DNA of 18,467 nt from Erginobacter sp964587835 (GTDB lineage Bacteria > Auribacterota > Erginobacteria > Erginobacterales > Erginobacteraceae): positions 1-18,467 of the forward strand of contig CAZPMN010000043.1 in the NCBI GenBank assembly GCA_964587835.1, read 5' to 3'. The position numbers and the translations under genes are program-made. Within the stretch, counting starts at the first letter, position 1; the number at the start of each line of letters is the position of its first letter. A model generated the notes under the pieces. That model was not told the origin of the DNA. It made no database searches and worked only from the letters and a program-made list of their open reading frames with translations. Positions 1 to 6,928 of the stretch are shown here, in pieces.

Positions 1-62
1 AAAGAAAGAGAGTTTTAACCAGGAAAAAGTGACAACTTAAAATCAGGACGTGACAGCGAGGA

Positions 63-82
63 GGCCCGAAAGTTTTCGGGCC
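63..82. other. GC-rich hairpin
   Basis: The arms GGCCCGA and TCGGGCC pair perfectly around an A/T-rich loop; two more A-T pairs are possible. No T-run follows on either strand, so it is not a canonical intrinsic terminator. It lies about 235 bp beyond the stop codon of the leftward parB-like gene. Confidence 0.5.
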
Positions 83-146
83 GACGAAGCAATCTCAAAG
101 GGCGAGAAAATATTCGCGAAGATTCGCGAGATTAGCGGTTCAAATG

Positions 147-181
147 GGCAGTAGGCAGTGGGCAGTAGGGAGTAGGCGGTA
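147..181. repeat. Degenerate heptanucleotide array (5 units)
   Basis: Five consecutive 7-bp units are visible: GGCAGTA, GGCAGTG, GGCAGTA, GGGAGTA, GGCGGTA. A closely related seven-unit array occurs at 8630-8678. Arrays of this style are dispersed in intergenic DNA of many bacteria; their function is unknown. Confidence 0.8.
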
Positions 182-210
182 GGGATCGGCATCCAATCAG
201 AGTAATCTAT

Positions 211-285
211 GTAATCTGTGGACTTAACGAGGTCGAGGTAGAGGATTCAAAAACAATTAGTGGTAATTCGTGTAATTAGTGGACT
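211..285. repeat. Pair of 14-bp imperfect direct repeats
   Basis: GTAATCTGTGGACT at 211-224 and GTAATTAGTGGACT at 272-285 agree at 12 of 14 positions. Both are preceded by further TAAT-type words (for example GTAATTCG just before the second). They look like part of a dispersed intergenic repeat rather than a gene feature. Confidence 0.5.
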
Positions 286-317
286 GAAAAGCGCGGTAAT
301 CGGTTATCAGGACCGGA

Positions 318-1166
318 CTATCCCCCGGAGCTGGTGACGACGGAGCGGTAGCTCTCGGATTCGACCAGACGGGAGAGGATCCGGACCAGTTCCCGCAGGC
401 GGGTCAGGTCGGGGTAGACCAGGGTCAGCTTGCTCTTGTTGACCAGATCGGCGATCTGGATCTCGCTCCCCAGCAGCCCCTCGACTTCCGGGTCCTTCCC
501 CGCCACCTCGACCAGCCGTTCCCGGTCGCCGCTCAGCCACCGCTGGTCGAGCCGGTTGGCCAGGGTCCGGGCGGCCCGGGACTCCAGCCCCTCCCGGGTG
601 ATCCGCTGGCAGAGCTCCAGCATCGCCTCCCGGTCGGGCAGCCCGTAGAAGAAATGGAGGTGGGCCTGTTTCAGCCGGCCGCTCTCGAAGGCCTCGACCA
701 CCTCCGGGGGAAACCTCCGGAAAATATCGATCGATCGTTCCACCGCCGCCGGCGAACGGCCGACCAGGGTGGCCAGCTCCCGCTGGTCCTTGAAATACCC
801 GGTCTCCCAGGCCTCCCGGTAGCCCTTCGCCTTCTCGTAAGGGGTCAGATCGCGACGGTTGGCGTTCATCGCCAATTGACGCCGGATCGCCTCGTCCCGG
901 TCCATCTCCTCCACGATCGCCGGGATGACGACCCATTTCCGCCCTTCCCGCTCATAGAGATTCCGGAAGGCCTGGAGTCGGCGCTCGCCGTCCACCAGTT
1001 CGTACCTATCCGCCCCGAGCGGACGGACCAGAATCCGGACCAGAAGGCCGACGGAGAGGATCGAGGCGGCCAACTTCTCCAGTCCTTTCTCCTCCAGACT
1101 CTGGGAACGGAGATGGTCCGGGGGGACGGAGATGACGGAGAGGGGAATATCGGCCAGCTTCTGCAT
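318..1166 (-). CDS. ParB/RepB/Spo0J-family protein (orphan)
   Basis: This 282-aa protein has the ParB layout. An N-terminal ParB/sulfiredoxin-like fold carries the GERR nucleotide-binding motif at residues 60-63. A second conserved box, ANRRDLTPYEKA at 102-113, corresponds to the ParB ENxxRxDLxPxE region. A helix-turn-helix follows at about 127-149 (QRELATLVGRSPAAVERSI). Chromosomal ParB proteins bind CTP and load onto parS DNA, but no parA gene is adjacent and no canonical parS sequence was seen, so chromosome segregation is not assured. It could be a ParB-like transcription factor or a relic of a mobile element. The ATG is preceded by an excellent AAAGGAGG. The gene lies 61 bp after the HKD lipoprotein gene, with a palindrome and a TATAAT between them. 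Family assignment is secure; role is not. Confidence 0.88.
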   Translation of the reverse strand: MQKLADIPLSVISVPPDHLRSQSLEEKGLEKLAASILSVGLLVRILVRPLGADRYELVDGERRLQAFRNLYEREGRKWVVIPAIVEEMDRDEAIRRQLAMNANRRDLTPYEKAKGYREAWETGYFKDQRELATLVGRSPAAVERSIDIFRRFPPEVVEAFESGRLKQAHLHFFYGLPDREAMLELCQRITREGLESRAARTLANRLDQRWLSGDRERLVEVAGKDPEVEGLLGSEIQIADLVNKSKLTLVYPDLTRLRELVRILSRLVESESYRSVVTSSGG

Positions 1167-1179
1167 CTTGACCTCCTTT

Positions 1180-1206
1180 CCCGGCGGATCCGCCGGGCTG
1201 ATTATA
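1180..1206 (-). promoter_or_regulatory. TATAAT box plus 18-bp palindrome ahead of the parB-like gene
   Basis: On the minus strand a perfect TATAAT (1201-1206) is followed 3 bp later by the perfect palindrome CCCGGCGGATCCGCCGGG (1180-1197), and then by the SD of the parB-like gene. A start of transcription about 7 nt after the -10 would fall inside the palindrome, as in an operator or a 5'-UTR hairpin. No good -35 was found, so promoter activity is uncertain. The palindrome itself is directly visible. Confidence 0.45.
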
Positions 1207-1227
1207 TCCGCGGATTAGCGCCCCCGG

Positions 1228-2232
1228 CTACTCCCACCATCGCTCCCAGAGACGCTCGAACTCCTCCAGGTACCGCTTCGCCACCCCCCCGTGGTGAATG
1301 ACCAGCATATTCTCGTTGTTGGCCGCCTGGGCGTGCTTGGTCGGATTGAAGGATCCGGTGATCACGGTCCGGCCGTCGATGACAAAGAACTTGTGGTGAA
1401 GGTAGTAGAGGTTCTGGTCCCAGCGGACGTCCATCCCACAGTCGGAGAATATCCGGTGGCAGTTCCAGGGACTGTTCTGCCCCCGCTCCATCACCCCCCG
1501 GACATCCACCCCGCGCAGGGAGGCCGCCACCAGCGCTCCCGCCGCCGGCTCCAGGGTAAAGGCGAAGGTGGCGAAGCGGATGGACTTCCGGGCCGCCCCG
1601 AGCAGCTCGATCAGCCGGGCGGCGCAGGGATCCCGGGGCGCGAAGTAGATCTCCACCTCGGTCCGTCCCACAAAGAAGCGGGGCCGGGTGGTCGTTTCCC
1701 GCGAGCCCGCCCCGAACCGGCCCGACCAGAGATCGAGAAACTCAGCTTCGTAATTCGCCGCCAGCTCTCTCGAGGCGATCACGATGACGTTGTTGTCGTC
1801 CCGACAAGATCCGGTCTCGCCCGGGTTGAAGGATCCGGTCCAGGTGATGAAGGAATCAATGACCATAAACTTATGGTGCATGAAATCCGCGGAGCTGAAG
1901 TCGGTCCGGAGCAATCCCAGTTTCTTCAACCGGTGGGAGACGGAAGAGGCGGGGCGGGCGGCCAGGTCATCCATCACCACCCGGACATCCACCCCCCGCG
2001 TCCGGGCCCGGATCAGGGCCCGAGCGACCTCCTCCAGAGAGAAACTGTAGAAAGCAGCCCAGATCCGCTCCCGGGCGGCGTCGATCAGCGAAATCATCCT
2101 CTGTTCGACCGGGTCGACGGGCGTGAAATAAACCCGGCACCAGGGAGGGAGCATTCCCCGGTCCTCTCCGGGCGGAACCGGCGTGCAACCGGAGATAAAA
2201 ATAATCAGGACCAGGACCGCCGGCCTCCTCAC
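1228..2232 (-). CDS. Phospholipase D-like (HKD) lipoprotein, probable nuclease
   Basis: The GTG at 2232 is chosen because it overlaps the comEC stop as GTGA and has GGAGG 6 nt upstream. It yields a 334-aa protein that begins with a short basic segment (VRRP), a hydrophobic stretch and the lipobox FISG-C, with Cys at residue 16, so an exported lipoprotein is predicted. A longer in-frame reading upstream would bury this signal. Two PLD repeats follow, each with a full HxKx4D motif: HHKFMVID near residue 119 and HHKFFVID near residue 279, both followed by TGSFNP. Two-HKD proteins include phospholipases, nucleases and cardiolipin synthases. The GSFNP flank and small size resemble Nuc-type endonucleases, and the link to comEC favours DNA as substrate. 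That last step is inference. Confidence 0.85.
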   Translation of the reverse strand: MRRPAVLVLIIFISGCTPVPPGEDRGMLPPWCRVYFTPVDPVEQRMISLIDAARERIWAAFYSFSLEEVARALIRARTRGVDVRVVMDDLAARPASSVSHRLKKLGLLRTDFSSADFMHHKFMVIDSFITWTGSFNPGETGSCRDDNNVIVIASRELAANYEAEFLDLWSGRFGAGSRETTTRPRFFVGRTEVEIYFAPRDPCAARLIELLGAARKSIRFATFAFTLEPAAGALVAASLRGVDVRGVMERGQNSPWNCHRIFSDCGMDVRWDQNLYYLHHKFFVIDGRTVITGSFNPTKHAQAANNENMLVIHHGGVAKRYLEEFERLWERWWE

Positions 2233-4628
2233 AACGCCTCCTCCTCTTGCCGGAAGGAGAACACGCGGAACTTTCGCCCGTCGGTATCCACGACCAGACA
2301 ACCCTCCTCACCGGAACGGTAGACCGCCGCCCCCCGCTGCCGGAGAAATTCCCCGCAGTCCCGGGGATAGCGGCCGAAGTACTTCTGGCCCTGGACCAGG
2401 AGAGCGGCGGCGGGCCGGACCGCCTCCAAGAAGAGGGGGGAGTTATGCCCGCTGGAACCCCGGCGGGGGGCTTTCAGGATATCAGCCCGGAGCGCAGCGC
2501 CCGACGTCACCAGATCCTCCTGGGCGAAGACCCCGATCATCGAGGGGAAGAGGAAAGAGATCTCGCCGAACTGGACCCGGACGACCAAGGAATCATCGAG
2601 GTCGAAGGAACTGCCCGGTTTCTTGACCGGCCAAAGAACGGTCAGCTCCAGACCGCCGGCGCTGACCGCCTGTCCCGGGGTGAGCCGGCGGTAGCGGATC
2701 GACCCCTCCCGGAGAACCTCCCGAAAACGGGGATGGGAGGGCGAAGAAGGTCCCAGCGGATGATCGAGGACGGTCCCGATCTCCACCGCTTTTCGAAGTC
2801 GGTTGAGGGCGTTGAGGTGGGCCAGGTTGGCCTGGGTCAGGACCAGGTAATCGATCCGCTTGATCCGGTTCCGTTCCAGATAGGGGATGACGATTGCCGG
2901 AATGTCGCCGAAGCGGTCGTCGTCGGTTGAGATCAGGATGACCGGGCCCGCCCGCTCTTCCAGCAGGACCATTTCCCCGCTCTTTCCGTTGAAGAAGACC
3001 GCCCGGCAGGGCGGGAGGTTCCGCGGCGGGACCCGGGCGGCGGCCAGGCCGGCCAGGAAGAGAATTGCCAGCGCCCACCCCAGCCGAATCCGGCCCCGGC
3101 GACCGCGATAGGGCAGGGAGGCGAGACCGAAGAGAACCCCGTAATAAACCAAGACCCAGACCGGGGAGAAGGGACTGATGCGGAGATGGCCGCCCGGCCA
3201 CCGGGAAAACCAGCCGACGATCCGGAGCAGGAGCGGGATCAGGAAACGGTTGGGGTAGTTGATCAGTTCGGCCAGGAAGCCAACGGCCAAACCCGCCAGA
3301 CCGGCGGCAAAGCCGAGGCCGACCATCACCCCGGCCAGGGGCACGACAACCAGGTTGGCGGGCAGGGCCGGGAGGGAGATAAAGCCAAAGTGCCAGGCGA
3401 CCAGGGGGATCGCTCCCAACTGGGCGGCCAGGGGAACCGATACGGCCAGGCGGATCAGACGGGGGAGGAAGAAAAGAGACCTCTCCAGGGTCGGGGTCAG
3501 GGTAACGATCGCCAGCACGATCAGGAAGGAGAGTTGGAAGCCGGCGGTGAAGAGCGAGAACGGATTAAGCAGGAGGAGAAAGAGGGCGGCGGCCGAAAGG
3601 GCGGTGAATGAGTTGCGCGGCTGGTTGAAGACAAAGGCCAGGGAGTAGACCCCGGCCATCACCCCTGCCCGGACGGTGGCGGTGCCGGCCCCGGTCATTA
3701 ACACATACCCGGCGACCAGGGGAATGAGCAATCCGTGGCGGACCCGGAGGGGAAAGGGGCTGAAGATGAAGTTTCCAATCAGCCAGATGAAGCCGACGTG
3801 GAGGCCGGAGACCACCAGGACGTGAATCACCCCCACCTCCCGGAACCGCTCGCGGATCTCGTAGGGGACCGGCCCCCGCTCCCCCAGCATCACCGCCTCC
3901 AGGATCACCGACTGCAGGGAACCGGGATGACCGTGACGGTCAGGGAGGCTGGCGCGGAGAATCTCCGCCAGGCGGCGTTTGAGCTCCAGGGCAATCCGGG
4001 CCGGGGAGAAACCCCGGGCCCGCTCCACCAGCCGGATATGGTCGGCGCTGTAAATCCGGCTCTCGGCCGAGATCGACCGGGCCGCCAGGCGGGCCCGGGG
4101 AGACTGCTCACCGGGGTTGGTAGCCTCTGGGGGGAGGGTGATCGCCGCCTCCACCCGAACCAGGTTTCCCGGGCTCAAGATTTCTTCCGCTTCGCGGACC
4201 TGACCGTGGAAATTAACCTGGAGCCGTCCGGTGACCGGGAGCGGACCCTCCTCCCCTTCCACCTCCCGGCAGTCGAGCACGAAGTGAACGGAGTGCCGCC
4301 GGAAGACCGGTTCCCCGATAACCCTCCCCGTCACCGCATCGGACCGCCCCGAGGCGTAGCGGGAGATATCCCGGGAGGGGATCCGTCCGGCCCGAGAGTA
4401 GCGGAATATCCCGGCGGCGACGGCCAGCAGCCCCACCCCCGTCCAGATGAGAACCCGGCGCACGGATAGTGTAACCCTTTTTCGCCGAAACCAAAAGAGC
4501 AGCCAGGGGATCAGACCCGCCGCGGCGAGGACGGACGCCGACGCGGCGGGCAGGGCGGCTTCCCGACCCAGCACCAATCCGAGGATAAAGCAGAGCGTTA
4601 CTCGGACCAAGGGGTAGACCGTCTTCAT
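2229..4628 (-). CDS. comEC: ComEC/Rec2-family DNA uptake channel
   Basis: This 799-aa protein has the full ComEC order. Two or three N-terminal membrane segments (residues 7-75) precede a DUF4131-type OB-like region (about 95-200). The polytopic Competence domain (about 235-510) carries the hallmark HVLVVSGLHVGF at 269-280. A C-terminal metallo-beta-lactamase-like domain runs from about 540 to 790. ComEC carries single-stranded DNA across the inner membrane during transformation. Where active family members have a THxDxDH motif, this protein reads TQANLAH (598-604): three of the four expected ligands are changed, so the domain is probably not a nuclease. The downstream lipoprotein gene overlaps the stop by 4 bp, implying translational coupling. 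The ATG at 4628 follows a GAGGG. The family call is firm; competence of the host is inference. Confidence 0.93.
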   Translation of the reverse strand: MKTVYPLVRVTLCFILGLVLGREAALPAASASVLAAAGLIPWLLFWFRRKRVTLSVRRVLIWTGVGLLAVAAGIFRYSRAGRIPSRDISRYASGRSDAVTGRVIGEPVFRRHSVHFVLDCREVEGEEGPLPVTGRLQVNFHGQVREAEEILSPGNLVRVEAAITLPPEATNPGEQSPRARLAARSISAESRIYSADHIRLVERARGFSPARIALELKRRLAEILRASLPDRHGHPGSLQSVILEAVMLGERGPVPYEIRERFREVGVIHVLVVSGLHVGFIWLIGNFIFSPFPLRVRHGLLIPLVAGYVLMTGAGTATVRAGVMAGVYSLAFVFNQPRNSFTALSAAALFLLLLNPFSLFTAGFQLSFLIVLAIVTLTPTLERSLFFLPRLIRLAVSVPLAAQLGAIPLVAWHFGFISLPALPANLVVVPLAGVMVGLGFAAGLAGLAVGFLAELINYPNRFLIPLLLRIVGWFSRWPGGHLRISPFSPVWVLVYYGVLFGLASLPYRGRRGRIRLGWALAILFLAGLAAARVPPRNLPPCRAVFFNGKSGEMVLLEERAGPVILISTDDDRFGDIPAIVIPYLERNRIKRIDYLVLTQANLAHLNALNRLRKAVEIGTVLDHPLGPSSPSHPRFREVLREGSIRYRRLTPGQAVSAGGLELTVLWPVKKPGSSFDLDDSLVVRVQFGEISFLFPSMIGVFAQEDLVTSGAALRADILKAPRRGSSGHNSPLFLEAVRPAAALLVQGQKYFGRYPRDCGEFLRQRGAAVYRSGEEGCLVVDTDGRKFRVFSFRQEEEAL

Positions 4629-4740
4629 CGGATTATTCCCTCGGTGGCAGCTGGATTCACGCCGGGCGGAAAACGTCCTTGGATTTTCACTTATATTTCC
4701 CCCGAGGGGAAGAAGTTTTTGCTAAAATTACTCGGAAATA

Positions 4741-4769
4741 TTGGCCCGGTAAATTGCCGATGCTTTAAT
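4741..4769 (+). promoter_or_regulatory. Candidate sigma70-type promoter for the amgK operon
   Basis: The divergent spacer 4629-4887 contains TTGGCC (4741-4746), a 17-bp gap and TTTAAT (4764-4769), pointing toward the amgK-like gene. The match is moderate and the remaining leader of about 110 nt is long. The same spacer should also hold the leftward comEC promoter, which I could not locate. Confidence 0.3.
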
Positions 4770-4887
4770 GGGCCCGGGAGAGCGTGGGCCGGGAATAGCC
4801 ACCGCGGTCCTTTCGGCCCGCCAGGTTCGGTTGACCTGATCCCCGGGCCGGAAGGAGCCGACTCTTCCCCAACTTCCGGTATTAGTT

Positions 4888-5883
4888 ATGGAAACCAGAC
4901 TGATAAATGTCCTACGGGAACTGGGCCTCCCCCCGGCTGATCCGGCCCCGTTGGCCGGGGACGCCTCGGAGAGGCGGTTCTTCCGGTTGAACCGGCCGGG
5001 CGGCGGGGGGACAGTTATCCTGGTGGTCTTCCCCGAAGACACGGAGGAAGCGGAGCTGATCCGCTATACCGGGACCAGCCACCTGCTCCGGGAAGCGGGA
5101 TTGCCGGTCCCGGGGATCTACCGGCGCGGGAAACAGTCTCTCCTGGTCGAGGATTGCGGGGACCACCTGCTCCAGGACGCGGTCCGAACCCGGGATCCCC
5201 TCCCCCTCTACCGGGAAGCGGTCGACCTGATTCTCCGGATGCAGGACCGCGTCCCGGCCGGAGCCGCCCTCAATCCCCCTTTCGACGAGGAGAAGTTCAT
5301 CGGGGAACTGAAATTCTTCCTCGACCACACCGTCTCCGGGTTCTTCAGGGAGAAGATCACCGGCCCCGCGCGGGCGGAGTGGCAAAGAGTCTTCCGAGTC
5401 CTGGCCCAGGAACTCGGGGAACAGACCCGGGTCTTCTGTCACCGGGACTTCCACAGCCGGAACCTCCTCCTCCAGGAAGAGAGCCTACGGATAATCGATT
5501 TTCAGGACGGGCGGGGCGGCCCCGGCACCTACGACCTGGTCTCCCTGCTGGAAGACCCCTATGTTTCCCTCACCCGCGAACATCGCGAGGAGTTGAAAGA
5601 TTATTTCCTGGACAGGCTCGGCCCCCGGGGAATCAATTTTTCCGGTGATTTCCAACGGGGCTATGATATGATGGCTCTCCAGCGGCTCCTGAAGGCCGCC
5701 GGGACCTTCGGCTATCAGGTCGCGGTGAGGGGAAGACGGCGCTACGCCGCCCATCTCCCGTCCGCCCTGAACCGGGCCGTGGAGATAATGTCCCACTACC
5801 CGGAATTTTCCGTATTCCGGGAAGAACTGGGGAAATTCCTCCGTCGGTTACCGCGGGTTCCTGACACCGAAATGGAAATTTGA
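4888..5883 (+). CDS. amgK: AmgK-like sugar kinase (aminoglycoside phosphotransferase fold)
   Basis: This 331-aa protein has the APH/choline-kinase fold. The catalytic loop CHRDFHSRNLLL (residues 184-195) supplies His185, Asp187 and Asn192, and the metal-binding segment IDFQDGRGGPGTYDL (203-217) matches the form typical of AmgK. AmgK phosphorylates N-acetylmuramate or N-acetylglucosamine at the anomeric position in the Gram-negative cell-wall recycling bypass, and MurU then makes UDP-MurNAc. The next gene, 28 bp downstream, is a nucleotidyltransferase, which supports that pairing. Substrate cannot be proven from sequence; another sugar is possible because the partner is longer than MurU. No clear SD precedes the ATG (the strong AAGGAG lies about 35 nt too far upstream), which is unusual for this window. 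Confidence 0.8.
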   Translation: METRLINVLRELGLPPADPAPLAGDASERRFFRLNRPGGGGTVILVVFPEDTEEAELIRYTGTSHLLREAGLPVPGIYRRGKQSLLVEDCGDHLLQDAVRTRDPLPLYREAVDLILRMQDRVPAGAALNPPFDEEKFIGELKFFLDHTVSGFFREKITGPARAEWQRVFRVLAQELGEQTRVFCHRDFHSRNLLLQEESLRIIDFQDGRGGPGTYDLVSLLEDPYVSLTREHREELKDYFLDRLGPRGINFSGDFQRGYDMMALQRLLKAAGTFGYQVAVRGRRRYAAHLPSALNRAVEIMSHYPEFSVFREELGKFLRRLPRVPDTEMEI

Positions 5884-5888
5884 ACTTC

Positions 5889-5913
5889 AAAATTTTTCCG
5901 GAGGAAAAATTTT
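5889..5913 (+). promoter_or_regulatory. RBS-sequestering hairpin ahead of the nucleotidyltransferase gene
   Basis: AAAATTTTTCC (5889-5899) and GGAAAAATTTT (5903-5913) are perfect 11-bp complements around the 3-nt loop GGA. The SD GGAGG (5900-5904) is split between loop and stem. The TTG start (5912-5914) begins in the last two paired bases. The A/U-rich stem with U residues opposite the purine-rich RBS flank resembles RNA-thermometer or translational-coupling hairpins. The T-rich arm has no downstream U-tract after the stem, so it is not a terminator for amgK. Confidence 0.6.
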
Positions 5914-6925
5914 GCACGCGATGATCCTGGCCGCCGGCAGGGGAAAACGGCTCGCTCCCCTGACCGATGATTATCCCAAACCGCTCTTCCCGGTCGGTAA
6001 CCGGCCGGTGATCAGCTATCTCTTCGACCTCCTCAAGCAATTCGGGATCAAGGAGGTGGTGATCAACCTCTGCCACCGGGGGCAACTGCTGGAGGAGATC
6101 CTGGGCGACGGGAGCCGCTATTCCATCCGGATCACCTACTCGCGGGAGGAGGAACTGCTGGGGACCGGGGGCGGCATCAGGAAGGCTCGAGACTTCTGGG
6201 GCGATGAAGACGTCCTGGTCATCAACGGGGATAACCTCCTCGAAGTCAACATCCAGCGGATGATCCGGGACCACATCGCGGCGGAGGCGGACGCGACGAT
6301 GGCCCTGCGCCCCCTCCGAGCCAATTCCGAATATACCCCGATCCACCTGGACCGGGAAGCGAACGTCAGCTCGATCGGGGGGAAGAACCGGCCGGAGCCG
6401 GGGTACGCCTTCATCGGCGCCCAGATCCTCTCGCCGAAGTTCATCGATCTCCTGCCGGCCTCACGCCCGGGATGCCTGGTCAAAGACGGATACCAGAAAG
6501 CCCTCCGGGCCCGGCGCCGGCCGCTGAAGATCAATGGGTTCGTCAGCACCGGTTACTGGCGGGAGATCAGCACTCTCGCCCGGTACTGGGAAGCCAACGA
6601 TGACTTTCTCCGCGGGCGCCTGCCCTCCTATTTCTACCGGGGTCGGGACGAGTTCATCCGCCGGGGGCTGCACGTCGGCAAGGATTGCCGGTTGAGCGCC
6701 CGAAACCGGTTTACCTCCCCGGTCTACCTGGGCCGCGAGTCCCGGATCGGATTGAACTGTTATCTCGGTCCCCGGCTCCTGGTCGGCACCGAGGCGACGG
6801 TCGGGGACGGCTGCCGGCTGCGCAACGTCGTGGTCTGGTCGAAGACCGCGGTCCGCAAGGGCAGCGTGCTGGAGGACATGGTCGTCACCCCCTTCGGAAA
6901 AGTCAAGATCACCCGAGAGAGTTAG
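5912..6925 (+). CDS. MurU/GlmU-like sugar-1-phosphate nucleotidyltransferase
   Basis: This 337-aa NTP-transferase carries the pyrophosphorylase signature LAAGRGKRLAPLTDDYPKPL at residues 6-25, the sugar/metal motif VINGDNLL (103-110) and LGTGGGIRKA (83-92). Residues after about 245 look like a left-handed beta-helix of hexapeptide repeats (VYLGRES, IGLNCYLG, VGDGCRLRNVVV). MurU itself is only about 220 aa and lacks that tail, so the substrate may be another sugar phosphate. Context after an amgK-like kinase makes UDP-MurNAc or a related nucleotide sugar the leading guess. The TTG at 5912 is preferred because GGAGG lies 7 nt upstream; an ATG at 5921 would be 16 nt away. The start region lies in the 11-bp hairpin noted separately. 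SNF symporter follows after 3 bp. Confidence 0.82.
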   Translation: MHAMILAAGRGKRLAPLTDDYPKPLFPVGNRPVISYLFDLLKQFGIKEVVINLCHRGQLLEEILGDGSRYSIRITYSREEELLGTGGGIRKARDFWGDEDVLVINGDNLLEVNIQRMIRDHIAAEADATMALRPLRANSEYTPIHLDREANVSSIGGKNRPEPGYAFIGAQILSPKFIDLLPASRPGCLVKDGYQKALRARRRPLKINGFVSTGYWREISTLARYWEANDDFLRGRLPSYFYRGRDEFIRRGLHVGKDCRLSARNRFTSPVYLGRESRIGLNCYLGPRLLVGTEATVGDGCRLRNVVVWSKTAVRKGSVLEDMVVTPFGKVKITRES

Positions 6926-6928
6926 GAG

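Larger units (their letters stand above)
1..317. other. Gene-free left edge with short repeats and one hairpin
   Basis: I see no convincing coding region here. The stretch holds a GC-rich hairpin (63-82), a run of degenerate heptamers (147-181), a pair of 14-bp direct repeats (211-224 and 272-285) and an interspersed motif GATTCGCGAGATTAGCGG at 121-138. A related motif recurs near 8854-8880. It lies downstream of the leftward parB-like gene, so it could hold that operon's 3' end, but no stem followed by a T-run was found. Confidence 0.6.

Noticed and set aside
1180..1197. Palindrome as a canonical parS site
   Set aside because: The sequence does not resemble the TGTTTCACGTGAAACA type, so only a regulatory role is proposed.
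654..1301. Long plus-strand open frame opposite the parB-like gene
   Set aside because: It mirrors the codons of a strongly supported minus-strand gene, has no SD and has low-complexity Gly/Pro/Arg content typical of antisense frames in GC-rich DNA.
4697..4725. TTCCCC/GGGGAA hairpin followed by a short T-run between comEC and amgK
   Set aside because: The stem is only 6 bp, the T-run is displaced by several bases, and it lies between divergent genes where a terminator is not expected.
5889..5913. The hairpin after amgK as an intrinsic terminator
   Set aside because: The T-run is inside the stem, no U-tract follows, and the next gene's SD and start lie in the structure.
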